This document shows, one piece after another, positions 50,981 through 63,305 of a stretch of 64,000 bases of DNA. Numbering within the stretch: position 1 is the first letter of the stretch; the number at the start of each line of letters is the position of its first letter. The position numbers and the translations under genes are program-made. Below the pieces are notes generated by a model that had not been told where the DNA came from, did not search any database, and saw only the letters and a list, made by a program, of their open reading frames with translations. Origin of the DNA: Rotaria socialis (lineage: Eukaryota; Rotifera; Eurotatoria; Philodinida; Philodinidae); NCBI GenBank assembly GCA_905331475.1, contig CAJNYU010002862.1:310001-374000 (forward strand), read 5' to 3'.

Positions 50981-52871
50981 TTATCTTAGTGCACTCATTG
51001 ATGTACTAGCACGTTGACTACTTGTTGATGTATGCGGTTGATGTTGAATTTGATGAACGAGCTGTTGCACAACACCATTTGATGCTTCTCCGCGTCCCAC
51101 AACAGGAACCGTTTTATCTATTGGTATTTGTTGAGCAGCTTGAGCAGCCGCTTGTTGTTGTTGTTGTTGTTGCTGCTGCATCTGAGTTTTAAGATCATAA
51201 CGATGACGTGCGAAACCACCAGCTATATGACCTTATAATATTATACATATATATCGAAAAAGAATGTAAACCATGCAAAACAAAAAAAAAGACAGTATTT
51301 ACCTTGAGATGCACTTGGTTGTAATGAAAATTGTTCAGGACCACTGATACTATGGCCAGTTGTTTGATAAACAGCTTCCATAGCAGGAGCGTATGTAGCA
51401 TCCGCCTATAGACGAGTTAGATTGAAAAACAAACAAAATTTAATTAGAAAAATTGACTTCTTTATTGTATGGAGCTTGTTCTTCGACATAACTTTGATAA
51501 TCATCATAATTAGCAGCCCTTGCAGTGGATGCGCCAACAAATGGTTTTGGTGATCGTAAAGTTTTTGACTATGATTATAAGAAATGAATCTTTTTAATAT
51601 AAATTAGGGGTCTTTTACTAGATAAGTGGCCATAATAGCTCCTAATGCAAATCCAAATGCAACATCTTCCCAGTGATTTTTATTACTTGCAAGTCGAACA
51701 CCACCGGCTACAACCGATAATGTAATTATTGATAAAATAAGAAACGGTTTAACAATTCGAACACGTTCAATGCGTATTTCACGATGAAGATAGATCTAGT
51801 TATGAAATATAAAAAAAGAAAATTTACAATATAATAATTATAATGAGCTAGACTAATGGTATACCGCAAGAAACATTGCACTATACATTGATAACGATGC
51901 ATGTAATGATGGAAAAGAAAGTCTAAATAAACGGAACTAATATAATCAATGAAGAATCTTTTTTTTTTACAATACCGAGCTTCGCGTAATAATCCAGTCA
52001 TATTCTTAGAAAGACATACAAATTCAGCATCAGTTAAACCTACGACAAAGCAATAGTTATATAATACAAATGAATTTTTGCTGAACATACCCATTCCATT
52101 ACATGATTTTTGATCCGGATTACATAAAGTTAAAAAGTAAGGTCTCAAACGACCTGACATAATTTTTAAAATATCTGTAAGAACAGTTGTTGCCAATGCA
52201 CCAAAGGTAAATACAGCTGAAAATAAATTTTAATTTTAAACGAGAAGAAAAATAAACGATTAGTAAACATACAAATATATTTAAGAATACGAGCCAACGA
52301 TTGAATAAGACAATCTTTAAATCGAATAACAAAACGTGTTCGATAAGCACTATATGATATAAATGAACGAATCAGTTCAATTATTGAAACCTAAAATGAA
52401 ACAAAAAAGAAAAACATAGGCAATTTTTTGGTTTTTGAAAATGATTTTTATTTCATCTTACAACAACAATTGGAACAGTTAAACAAATAATATAGAGCGT
52501 AACATTTGAAAGTATAATATAATTTCGTTCTGTATTAGCGTCTTCATAGGATTGATAATAACGAGCATCATCACATAAAAAACGTTGTTGTCGAACAGGA
52601 AATATATCCGATGCTCTAGCAATTTTATTAATTTATTAATTTATTAATCAGTTTTCATTTATACTAACCGAAGCAGAAATGCTATAACAATTGCAAATAC
52701 AAGCACGATACTATCAAGTACAGCTGTCGCCAAAGCATATCGGCCACCATTTCGAACATATTCACCTGTTGCATCAGTATAAGGCCCACTCCTATAAGAA
52801 CAATTAAACAATTAATTAAATATATATATATTGTTTCATCAATAATAATACATGCGAGATCTTGTGTCCAT
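50981..52871 (-). CDS. PLPPR: Phospholipid phosphatase-related (PLPPR-like) membrane protein
   Basis: Eleven exons on the minus strand: 52852-52871, 52669-52791, 52462-52615, 52273-52390, 52091-52216, 51976-52039, 51865-51922, 51619-51795, 51458-51568, 51303-51405 and 50981-51231, 434 residues, all in phase. It has the six-helix PAP2 fold. Motif C1 is intact (K-I-M-S-G-R-L-R-P). C2 reads F-P-S-L-H-A-S, where active enzymes have P-S-G-H. In C3 (R-L-A-S-N-K-N-H-W-E-D) the catalytic His position is Asn. The same Asn occurs in the vertebrate PLPPR family, whose members lack lipid-phosphatase activity and shape membrane protrusions. I therefore favour PLPPR over an active LPP. The C-terminal tail is cytosolic and carries a run of about 12 Gln followed by Ala/Gln. 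The first coding exon is only 20 bases. Confidence 0.85.
51147..51181 (-). repeat. CAA/CAG polyglutamine run in the PLPPR-like tail
   Basis: Mixed CAG and CAA codons encode Gln; the mixture suggests the tract is maintained at protein level or is not a pure expanding repeat. Confidence 0.7.
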
Positions 52872-53432
52872 TGTTCTTTAACTGATCATAATCATTTCTT
52901 ACAAAGATAAAAGAAAGTACATATGACGATAATCGGTGACACAAAATCACGTCACTCACTTATCAAAATTGTCTCTTTGTCGTGTTCTTCAAATATAAAA
53001 TAAGAGAATGATGATGGCCGTGAAATATTCACATGAATGTAAACATTCGATCAATACGATTTTCTTTAGCAAGCACGCGCACAAACGGCTAGAATTTAGT
53101 ATTTATGATAAAATGATCATAGAGAGCGATAAAGAGAAACAGGGAGACGAACGAGATTGTTTAACATCATCGGTCCCAAAAGATGAGGCAAAAGTTAAGA
53201 CATTAGCAAATACTAGTCATCCGATAAAGCAAAACAAGAGAAACATTCTTTCACTTTTTTATGTCTCAAAAGACTCTTCGAGCACGACAAGAGGAATTTC
53301 GTTTGTTATCGTTATGCAATAGTTAGAACAGGAAAAGATAATTAAAAATTCTTATCCGTTATTCTGTAATAAGTCAAGGTGTACAAGCATAAAATTAAAG
53401 ATATAATATTTTCTTTTAAAATCTATTTATTT
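52872..53432. other. Intergenic, upstream of the PLPPR-like gene
   Basis: Contains the likely PLPPR promoter and the 3' region of DUSP12. The plus-strand frame at 53008-53322 (104 codons) has no recognisable content. Confidence 0.45.
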
Positions 53433-54281
53433 TTATTCGATCGATTGACAGTTAAATACAAAAGCAGGCTTTATCCATTGATGACAATTACATCGTATAC
53501 CCTGTAGTGAATATTCACCTAAATTAATTTTACAACTTGGACAACATATTGTACCAACAGAGTTTGCAAAGATATCATCAATCCAATCAAGAAAATACGT
53601 GAAAATTTTTTCAATATCATTACAAATAATAGTTGGCTCTTTTTCATGTCGTTCAATATCGTTATTAGTAAATAATTTAAAATGACACGTTCGACATGTA
53701 TACTGTCGGTCGTTTTCATTTTCTAGCAATAAAATTGATCTATTCGTGTTGCTAATGTTGTTTGTTGAAATTGGTTCAATTCTATCGAATCTTTGACGTT
53801 GAAATTCTTTATAAAGTTCATTTTCAATATCAACTTTATAATTCATTTGATAATATAAATCAAGTTGTCGTAGAAATCCATCATTTGGCATCACTGGCCA
53901 ATAGCGTCGTTTATTGATAATTTTTTGAATTGCTTGTTCACGTGTTAAAGAATATTTATGCATTAAATACATAGCAGCAATTGTTGCTGAACGTGATTTA
54001 CCTGCTTGACAATGGATCAATACTTGATGGTTGTGTTCTATAGCTGTATCAATAAATTCAAAACATTTTTTAAATTCATATGTTAGTAAATCTGTTGATT
54101 GTATATCGTAGGCATGAACGTATAAATATGTTCGATTTTTATCCATATGAGTTGGTTCATAATCAAGAATAGTTAAAATATGAGAAATTCGATGTTCATC
54201 GAGAGCTTGTGTATTTTCCGATGCAGTTATATCGCCTAGCCAAAGGCCATTATCATCAATTTTATCTGCTGTAAATGTCAT
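53433..54281 (-). CDS. DUSP12: Dual-specificity phosphatase DUSP12/Yvh1
   Basis: Intronless 282-residue frame, ATG at 54281. The phosphatase domain covers about residues 10-150, with the catalytic loop H-C-Q-A-G-K-S-R-S at 90-98 (Cys91, Arg97) and a candidate general acid Asp in the preceding loop. The C-terminus is the Yvh1-type zinc region: Cys195 and Cys198, then C-C-P-S-C at 246-250, C-N-C at 264-266 and the conserved W-I-x-P-A-F near 269-274. That C-terminal signature separates it from ordinary dual-specificity phosphatases. Yvh1 releases Mrt4 from pre-60S ribosomal subunits, and its zinc region is the essential part. The vertebrate protein is somewhat longer (about 340), mostly in linkers. 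Other genes here have many introns, so its lack of any is notable. Confidence 0.93.
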   Translation of the reverse strand: MTFTADKIDDNGLWLGDITASENTQALDEHRISHILTILDYEPTHMDKNRTYLYVHAYDIQSTDLLTYEFKKCFEFIDTAIEHNHQVLIHCQAGKSRSATIAAMYLMHKYSLTREQAIQKIINKRRYWPVMPNDGFLRQLDLYYQMNYKVDIENELYKEFQRQRFDRIEPISTNNISNTNRSILLLENENDRQYTCRTCHFKLFTNNDIERHEKEPTIICNDIEKIFTYFLDWIDDIFANSVGTICCPSCKINLGEYSLQGIRCNCHQWIKPAFVFNCQSIE

Positions 54282-55085
54282 CTACATTTATTAGAAAAAT
54301 AAAGAAAATGCATAAAAGAAACATATCATTTCGCAAGAAAAAACTGAAACCTCATATCAACACCGGAAAAATAAGCACTACGATATACACTTGAATTGAT
54401 TATCGTAATAGAAAAAAAAAGATAGACAATCGCTTATAAATCTTTCGAATCAAAATAAACGACAAATTTCTTTTTTATTACTTGTGTCTGCTATTGTAAA
54501 TTTATTTTCTATTTGATTCTGTTCATAGCTCATGGGCAAAACAGAACGTCACTAGTCTTAGAGAATGAGAATTAGGTGGGAAATGTACTAATAGGTGTCA
54601 TGCATTCTTAAACTAGTGAGAGTTTTAACTAGTTTTAGTGTTATTTAGAATGCTGAATGGTTATTGTTTTTAAAGTCATTCGAAACAAAAACTACGCAAA
54701 TTCTACATAAGATGATTCATTTATCAAAGATCGATGTTATTAGAATAAAAACACATTTTAGTAAGAAAACAGTGTGTGACACTTCTATAGCTTCTATTCT
54801 ATGATATATTAGGATTATTCTCAATGAATTCTCATTCGCACGAACTGAAAGTATCAAAGTGTATTGAATAACTTATTATCTATCTACAATAAGAGTTTCC
54901 GATGAAAATGACACAAGTATGCAAAAAAGAAAATTTTTTGTTTGTTATTGTTGTTTAAAACTTATTAACTTTTGTACTACCTAAGGAATTGATAATAATA
55001 AAAAGAAAAGAAAATTTAATACACGTCATTCTCTGCGATAGATTATACAGTTCATTTAATATTTTTAAATAAATGTTGAAATGTT
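54282..55085. other. Intergenic, nothing recognised
   Basis: Spacer holding the DUSP12 upstream region and the Deltex downstream region. No other feature seen. Confidence 0.5.
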
Positions 55086-56585
55086 TCATTGAATTCCTTT
55101 GGCTGCCAGTTCTTGTAGAACTCTAGATATCAAAATGAACAATAATTAATTGATTGAATAAACTTTTTTCAAATAATTATGTTACCGATTAATGTATGTA
55201 TCGTCTGGATAGCCAAATCTACAAAGAAGAAGATAATTAGTAATTCATCAAAACAAAACAAAAAACACAGAAAAAGAATATCAATATAATAAATAAATTT
55301 GATTTGTATACTTCAGGATCAAATGTTTTCATTCGGTTAAAAATAAAATGTATACATGATTGTTCATCGATTTCTTTTCATATCAATTTATAACTATTTC
55401 AGCTTTAGAGCTCGAGAAGAAAATAATATTTGGTCTTTCTAGTATGATAAGCACTAAATCGACTTACCGTTCCATTCCTCCGGCAAAACTTGTTTTATGA
55501 TGAATATCATTCCAAGTAAGAACATTCTCACGGCCTGTTGTTCGCGATTGACCCACAGTAAATATTTGACGAAGTTCAAAAGCTTTCTTCAACAATTTAA
55601 GTATACGACGGCCATCAGAATTGTCAGGTAAATAAGCAACACGAGTTGTTCCATAATACGGCATACCTGGATTTGGATGTTTCTCCTGAAGAAAAAAAGA
55701 TACAGAAACAGTCAAATATTTACAGCGGTTTTGGTTTATATTCAATAAAAACTTACATTCTGTGTACCATCAGGAAAGTGATAAGTGATTTCAATAGTAG
55801 CGTATGAATCATGTTCAAATCCTGGCAAACGACGCTTCACGATATTAATTTTCATTGTGCCGTTGTCTGGTTGATTTCCTATAGTTCAAACATAAATTTT
55901 TAGAGAATATAAAGAATTAAACATATTTCTCTACCTCGAATTTCACCATAGATAGTAAAACAACATGGACATTGAGGCTTAACTGATTGAAAATATTGAT
56001 CAATACAAGTAGAACAAAACACATGACCACATCTATCAAGTTCTTTTGGTTCAGTACAATCATCCAAACATATAGTACATATTTCTGTTTCTAAGTAACA
56101 TAGTAGTGTTCATGAACTTTAATTTTTATCTATTTGTTTGTTTATTAACCTTTTTTTTCTTTTGGTGATGTCATCTTCACTTTTTCTGTTTCATTCTGAT
56201 TATGATGATTCGTATCTATGTTCTCTTCATTCGGAACACCTGAAGCTGCATCTAGTGATCGAGGCTTATTGAAGATGATTTCTGATATGTGCTTCAAATT
56301 CTTTGATGATATTCCAAACTTATATGATGATTTGAAACAATGAACAATTTATCTAAGTATACATTCAATCACAAAACTCACAGCATCGTCTGTCGATGGA
56401 TGTTTTACTGCTAACTTTGACAATTCTCGTGTTGGTATCTCAGGCTTCTTTGGTGATGATCGTGACTGTGGCGTTGTAGCTTTCATCGTGTCAGATGCTG
56501 ATGCATCTATTGTGCATTTCTTCGCTGGTGGTGCTACGGTTTCAGCTTTTAACAAGCTATGATTTCCTTTATCATGATCTGACAT
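55086..56585 (-). CDS. DTX3: Deltex-family RING E3 ubiquitin ligase (DTX3-like)
   Basis: Seven exons on the minus strand: 56382-56585, 56150-56318, 55935-56090, 55757-55878, 55468-55685, 55186-55218 and 55086-55122, 312 residues, all in phase. Residues 1-120 are low-complexity, rich in Ser, Pro and Lys. Residues about 127-170 form a C3HC4 RING finger ([21 protein letters not shown]). Residues about 177-312 form the Deltex C-terminal domain, with H-P-N-P-G-x-P-Y, A-Y-L-P-D-N, I-F-T-V-G-x-S, T-T-G and W-N-D-I-H-H-K-T. There are no WWE domains, so it resembles DTX3/DTX3L rather than DTX1/2/4. The RING-DTC pair ubiquitinates proteins and can act on ADP-ribosylated substrates. The penultimate exon is 33 bases. 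Confidence 0.93.
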
Positions 56586-58101
56586 TTGATTTTATAAAAT
56601 TACTTATGAAGAAAGAAATTTTGAATAATGATACACGTATCTTGAAGTATTTCTCTAAAACGTTAAATGAATAATAAAATGATTTTTAAAGTTAGTCATT
56701 GTTCGCATTTTTTTGTTTAAAATAAGCACCAAATAGAAAATGATGATGAAATATATTATTATAAATAAAAACTGAAGTAAAAAATCCATGAATACATTTT
56801 CTACGAACTGAATTTTCTAAGTAAAAGAACAGATAGAATTTGTTTCTGAAAACATATCTTCAGTTCTTTTCTTTGTATCCTTTATAAAAGACAGTTTTTT
56901 TTTATAGTAGACCTTATATTCAGTGAATGAATGTGAGATTTAAAGAGAGACACATGTTCATTCGAAGTTTTAAGAAGAAAAATCCAATTAAGTTTTCTCT
57001 AAGACGAAGAAAATTGAATCAACTACTTTGAATAGGGTCTATCAACTTTTCCCATTCGATTTATTCCATAGAAAAAGATCAACAAAATTCATCTTTCACT
57101 GAATAGAAATAACTCGGAAGTAAAATGAGATATTAGATGCAAGCAGTATTGATTTATTGACAAATAGTTAAATATATGAATAAATAAATTCAGGTTAAAA
57201 TTTATTTCATTGAAATCAATAAAAATAAAGACAAGTCTTTAACAGAATTACAAAGATTATTGATTTTTTGAAAGCTAAATGTTAACTATTATATATAATT
57301 ATTGAAGAAAGAAAACAGAAATTGTTTGATTCGTTGAATTATCCTATTGGTTGATGGAATCAGCGAAACAAAGTCGACAGCGTTTCATAAATTAAAAACT
57401 AATTTCATATTCATATATTTTTAGACGAACTATGTTCAATTAGAATAAGTTAGAAAGTTTGTTAATAAAAGTTATTGATGCATCTATTTTGAGTCGTCGA
57501 CTAAAGTATGGTTCTATGATTCATTGGTAACTCTCAATCTTTTATGCTACATAAATACACATTCTTTATAATTGCTTGAATGATTCTTCGTCTATTTTAG
57601 ATATTATTGAAGTTAAAGCAATCTTATTGATATAGGTATATCAACATAAAGAGAAAAATAGACGACGATTAATTAAATATTTCTAAGTCTTCTTACACTC
57701 TCTTATATAATATTAAAAATTTTTCTGCCGCTGATCATTGGTGCATCGTTATCATCATTAAAAACTAACAGAAAGAAACAATTTTATATGAATACAAGTA
57801 ATAACGAAGAATTTTCGACGAAGAAAATGTTTCATTATGCTATGACTTGAATCTTTGTTCATTTAATAGTAGATAAATAAGAAATTTCAAAAATTTATTT
57901 GAAATAGTAATTCGTAGGTCTGCTAAAATATTTCTTGAATTCAGTAAATTAGTAATTTCATATTGAGAAATTTGATTTTAGAAACCATTTCAATTTTTAG
58001 GTCATTGCACAATGAAACTAAAAACAAATGTTTCTTTTTAGATATTTTATAGATCGACTACGACTATCTGTGTTCTAAACAAACTTGTGTTTATAGCAGA
58101 T
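56586..58101. other. Divergent intergenic region, Deltex / KRTCAP2
   Basis: AT-rich 1.5 kb that must carry both promoters. No coding pattern, RNA gene or repeat seen. Confidence 0.45.
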
Positions 58102-59796
58102 ATGGGTAAGTCTAAAAGAATCAAAATTAGAAAAAATGATGATGATGAGGACTATTTTCTAAAATTTGTTTAGCTGCATCAAATGCTTCATCGTTTCTTA
58201 TATCACTTCTCATTAGTTTACTCTTATTTGCATCAATGCAATTGTTTCGTAGTCAACTTGCATCAAGCCAACCGATGACTATTGCTGGTGGTTTTATTGG
58301 TTCAATGGTTTTTGTATCGCTTTTAACGGTATGAGGAATGAAAAAATTCAACTTTAAAGTTGGACGTAAATCTTTTTTTTGTTTTGTTTCTCAAGGCTTT
58401 AAGTAATTTTGAAATGAATACGTTTGGACCGACTTATCAAGCACGAGTTTTTCCTGAAGGTTAAACAGTTTAATTCAAGGGAAATTAAAAATTTTTTTAT
58501 GAAAAAATAATTTTTATTTCAGTTTTTATTTGTTTATTTGTGTCAATGATATGTTGTGCATGTGTTCATCGTGTCTGTGTAACAACTTGGTAAGTTATAG
58601 ACTAATTATAGTACGAAAAAAAGAACTGAAAATTAGTATCTCAGATATTCGACTTAATAATAATAATAATAATAAGGGATTTTTTTGTGAAATATTCATA
58701 TTATATTTTATCAGTGAAAATGTTTTAATGATATCATCATTATCAAATTACCAGGCGAATTTAAGTATACAACCCCTGAGGTGCGACCCTATGAAGAAAA
58801 AAATAATGCTTCAAGGGCATGCTAGTCGGCATGGATAGCAAAGATTTGCAATTAATATATGTTGGCGATCAGTTAATACTAATCTTGTAGCAGCTCAAAT
58901 AAAAAGTATCCTGATAATAGGTTATTATTTTAAGTACTGATATTTTGTTTTTTTGCGAACAGATGTCACTATTCTGTTTTTATGAGACATCCACATCACA
59001 TAATGTGTTCTATATACAGGAAAAACTATCTGCAGCTGTATCATTCTAAATAAGTACAGGCAATTATATTTGTAAGAAGCAAACGATATTGAGAGCAATA
59101 TTTGCAGATATTTATGACGATTATGCGTCATCAAAAGTAACATCACTATTAATAGAGCATTAATTGATCATAATGGCGATCGATTATCTTGATGATTGTA
59201 AAGAAAAACAAGCACATCGGTTTATATTTAAATAAATATCGTGCTAAAAAGTAATCTTAATCTAAATTGATCGTCATTAAATATAGAACTTGTCCTAATA
59301 TAGGCATTCGTACATCTACTTTTCCAGTTATATTTATTTAAATCAAATACATTGAACTTATGTGTTATCGAGCGAATATGTAGTTTGTTGTCATCTAGAA
59401 TAGATTTCATCATCTTAAAATTGTATTGATATTGAGTTCTTAGAATACGAACTGAGTAAATTTGACTAAGATAATAGATGAGAGTGCTTATGTCAAATTT
59501 GACGTGAAATGTACTTGAAAAATCTTAACGATTCTCAAGAGAAAACAGTAAAGAATGTTAAGCACAATATCTTCCATCAGTTTATGATAAAAAAAATGTA
59601 ATCAAATTGACTTAATAAGCTTTTTTTTTAATTCAAAATTTTATTTATTCTAATTTGTTTTTATTTTAGTTTAATCTTCTCATTAATCGCACTTTTTTAT
59701 ATAAATCGTATATCAGCAAGTACTTATGGAAGTTCAAGCGTGCCAGCAACTGGTTATGCAACACAAAACTTCTCTGTTAAAAAGAAACAAAAATAA
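58102..59796 (+). CDS. KRTCAP2: KRTCAP2, oligosaccharyltransferase subunit
   Basis: Five coding exons: 58102-58105, 58174-58328, 58396-58459, 58523-58589 and 59670-59796, 138 residues (the human protein has 136). The first coding exon holds only ATGG; the start codon joins G-C-T to give Met-Ala. Three to four hydrophobic helices follow the family pattern, with S-L-L-L-F-A, Q-L-A-S, F-P-E-V, H-R-V-C-V-T-T-C and Y-I-N-R-I-S. The tail is basic, ending K-K-K-Q-K. KRTCAP2 (KCP2) is a small ER-membrane subunit of the STT3A oligosaccharyltransferase complex, which glycosylates proteins as they enter the ER. The last intron (58590-59669) is 1,080 bases, far larger than the other three of the gene (63-68 bases), and contains a TAA microsatellite. 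Confidence 0.93.
58655..58675. repeat. TAA trinucleotide run in a KRTCAP2 intron
   Basis: About seven TAA/AAT units just inside the large fourth intron. Confidence 0.8.
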
Positions 59797-60540
59797 ATAT
59801 GATAATGATACAATTTCATTTCATATTAATTACATGAACGGTTAACATATTGTTCGATCATTCTTTATTCATCATACATCCAGTAGAGTTTTTTTTGCTT
59901 CACCCAATTGATTTCTATGAAAGTCTTTAGTAGAATATTTCTTAATAAAATCAGTTCCAATCACTTTTCCTTAGTTTTACTTGCTGAATGATTTTATCGC
60001 ATGTACTGCCTGATTTCTTAATCGATATTTATTTATTCATCTGTCTCCGAGCTAAATATTATTGCCATAGTATTGACATTTTTGTATGTCACAGAAGGGA
60101 CTTATAGATGCAAACGCTCAATTATGCTTTCCGTCTATGAAAGAAAAGTCTAATTTCTTTCATGTCATCTCGGTATATTTTTTCTCTTGCTTTGTCATCA
60201 TACAAAAACAATGAGGCGAAACGAGCATTTCCTGAGAGAAAAGATCAGGAAGTAAAAGACACGAAATGAGAAGAATGAAAGAATAAGCGATAAAAAGGAA
60301 AGAAGAGAAACATAGCTTTCAACAATACTATTTTAACTCCATATGCATTTTATGTTTTGTTTGTGCTTTTTCTAAAGTTTACAACGAATCAATAATTTTG
60401 CGAGTTTGAATGACAATAAGAAATAGATGTTCTCGAGAGAAAAGTTTGGTTGAAATAGTTATCATAGTACGAGTGAAGAAGAGAACGATTGATGTAATCG
60501 ACAGAACAGCGATGAAAACTATCTACATACCCCCATAGAC

Positions 60541-60547
60541 TATAAAT
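60541..60547 (+). promoter_or_regulatory. Possible TATA box of B4GALT
   Basis: TATAAAT preceded by a short C-run, in otherwise TATA-prone DNA; suggestive only. Confidence 0.25.
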
Positions 60548-60633
60548 ACTGTTAAAGTTTTTATCACATATAAACTACCTCTATTGTATTCTAGATTAAC
60601 GGCATCAAACTAATTTTATTTATTATCTTCATT

Positions 60634-60660
60634 ATGTGGCTAGAGTATTTTGCAACGTAG
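60634..60660 (+). promoter_or_regulatory. Short upstream ORF before B4GALT
   Basis: An ATG at 60634 opens an eight-codon frame ending in TAG at 60658-60660, 26 bases before the chosen B4GALT start at 60687. If the leader includes it, it could reduce translation of the enzyme. Confidence 0.35.
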
Positions 60661-60686
60661 ATAAAATTCTCGGAAGAATTTCACCG

Positions 60687-63305
60687 ATGCATACCGATTA
60701 TCAATCACTGACAAACTCTCTAAATGATCTTGATAGAGTAAGTGAACAACAACAACATACATCGCGTTCTTCATACCAATTATATCGTTATACACATGAA
60801 CCAGTATCATCAAATTTCGCTCGTCGTGACATTCCACCAATTCTAATTTTAATATTTTTTCTTTTTCTAATTGTAATTATAATATCACAAATTCTGGTTG
60901 TTCATACGTCACGTTACGGAAATAATTTTTCTACAATGCAAAAACTACAAGAAGAACTTAAAAAAATGGATGAAAGTATGGAAACAATGCTACATGATAA
61001 TGTTTTACCAATAAATAAATGGCGTCTTTTATTTCATATTCAAACACATCTCTATCGTTTTGAATATTTATTTGATCTATTTAATAATCAAAGTCATTCA
61101 ACAATAGAACATTTACATCAAACAAAGATGCATTTTCATGTAACAAATAATATCAATGAATCTAATGAAATATTAAAACAAGAAAATTATACTTCGCATT
61201 CAATCAAGAATATAAAACACACACAAAATGGATATGAACAACTGACTGATGATAACAATAATTATTCATCTCGATGGAAACGAAAAAAACAAAACTATGA
61301 TGATAACAATAATCATAAAAGAAGAAATCATTGTAATGAACAACCTAGTCAATTAAGTATGTTTATATTAAATGAGAAATAGTGTTCTGTAGTATACTTG
61401 TTTGTTTTATTTTCTGTAGAAGGTCGAATTCTTGATGAAAACTCCACATTTCCGAATATTTCTCTCTATGAAATGGAAATGAACTATTCTAATATTAGAT
61501 TTGGTGGTCAATGGTCACCATCGAATTGTCTAGCTCGTCATAAGGTAACATAATTAATATTCATTTGACCAATTCAATGACATATCTGTTGTACATATAA
61601 AAATTATTATCATCAGTTTTGATTTAAAAATCTTTTTTTCTCTATGCATTTAATGATACATCGAAAATTTGAAAATGCAACTTTTTAATAAACTATTCGA
61701 TTTCATTTAGGTTGCAATCATCATTCCATATAGAGATCGATTAGAACATTTAATAACATTACTTTATTATTTACATCCAATATTACAACGGCAAGAACTT
61801 GATTATAAAATTTATGTGTCTGAACAAATTGGAAATGGAACATACAATAAAGGTATTTTAATGAACGCTGCTTTTATATATGCATCGAATGAATATGACT
61901 TTCAATGTTTCGTCTTTCATGATGTTGATTTAATACCAGAGGATGATAGAAATATGTACTCGTGTCCGGTTTTCCCAAGACATATGTCTGCTGCTGTGAA
62001 TGAAATGAATTATAAGTAAGAAAAATGATAGATTATCGATTATTGCTTAGGTAATGTTTTACTATACTTTAGATTGAGTTATGAAGAACTTATTGGTGGT
62101 GTATTGAATATACGTACGGAACATTTTTTAACAGTCAATGGTTATAGTAATCTTTATTGGGGTTGGGGAGCTGAAGATGATGATTTGTATTATAGGTAAA
62201 CGAATTTATTTTCAATTAAGCGATTACACACAATTTCTAATGTCTAGATTGAAAGAAGTTTCTTTGAAAGTACTTCGTCCACCATCATCTATAGCTCGAT
62301 ATAAAATGCTTCAACATAAAAAACGTACACCATCTATATGGAATAAACGGTATGTATTTTTTAGAAGATTTTTCTTAATACAAAAGTTAATATAGGAATG
62401 GGATTGTTTTTATTTTTCGCTTAGCAACCATTTTGATGTTTTAAAGGATTATTCATATGTTAAACAAGTATTTAAGCGAAGAAAAAGGTCTTTTAAAATA
62501 GATACCATTCTTTGGAAATAAGTATTGAAAAAAAAACATTCTATCAGTAGAAATCACGATATAGACTAGAGATAATTATTAGTTTTTTGAAACTATTCAA
62601 ATTTGATCGACACCAATTATACATATATGTGGATAAATCTGAAAAGACTTGTTTTATCAAGGATAGATAGAGCTAAGATATCTACAAAAAGGCATGCATT
62701 AAAACAGTAGCATAACAGAAAATGATCCATTTTTATTTCATTATGAAAAGATTTTAAGATTTTTACTCTAAACTTGTTTATTTATTCATTCCACTGCTGA
62801 TAGATGCGACGGACTGATTCAAACGAGAAAATACCTTCAAAATGCTAACGCTTCTGTTGAATGATATAAATATACGTAGATTATAGAGGTCTTGAAAATT
62901 GACGGAATTAAATGGCACATTAATCTTAGTCTATGACTTTTAATCTTAATATATAAACTAAAACGTTTAATGCTGTAACATTCACAGGATATCTACTTCT
63001 ATGAATTAATTTCAAATCTATGAACCACTAATATTTTTCATAAAAAAGAAGAACATTTTTCTTTTTACTTCAGCTAATCTAAAACAGAATACTTGAAATT
63101 CGATATTGATTTTAGTACTGAAATTCAGTTTTGACTCTTATATTTCCTTTTTCTTTCTAGAGCTAAATTACTTTATTCAGCAGCTAAACGTTATACATGG
63201 GATGGTGTATCATCAGCTCGATATAATTTAACTTCTATTACGGCCTATCCATTATTTACACATATTTATGTCGATGTCGGTTCGCCGCCACCTGGTTTTA
63301 GTTAG
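60687..63305 (+). CDS. B4GALT: Beta-1,4-galactosyltransferase family enzyme
   Basis: Six exons: 60687-61356, 61420-61544, 61711-62015, 62073-62195, 62248-62349 and 63161-63305, 489 residues, all in phase. The frame is open upstream, but 60687 is its first ATG. It is a type II Golgi protein: cytosolic residues 1-48, a transmembrane helix at about 49-72 and a long Asn/His/Lys-rich stem to about 225. The catalytic domain has V-A-I-I-I-P-Y-R-D-R from residue 266, the manganese-binding D-V-D at 336-338 followed by L-I-P, and W-G-W-G-A-E-D-D-D at about 396-404. The C-terminus is Y-P-L-F-T-H-I-Y-V-D-V-G. Such enzymes add galactose (or GalNAc) from the UDP-sugar to GlcNAc or xylose ends of glycans. 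The exact donor and acceptor cannot be read here; the canonical residues suggest activity. The stem is longer than usual. Confidence 0.93.

Larger units (their letters stand above)
59797..60686. other. Intergenic, promoter region of B4GALT
   Basis: No gene seen. A purine-rich stretch lies at about 60200-60310. TATAAAT at 60541-60547 is a possible TATA box, 140 bases before the start codon. Confidence 0.4.

Noticed and set aside
53008..53322. 104-codon plus-strand frame between PLPPR and DUSP12 genes
   Set aside because: No recognisable domain; composition is unremarkable and no splice partners are visible.
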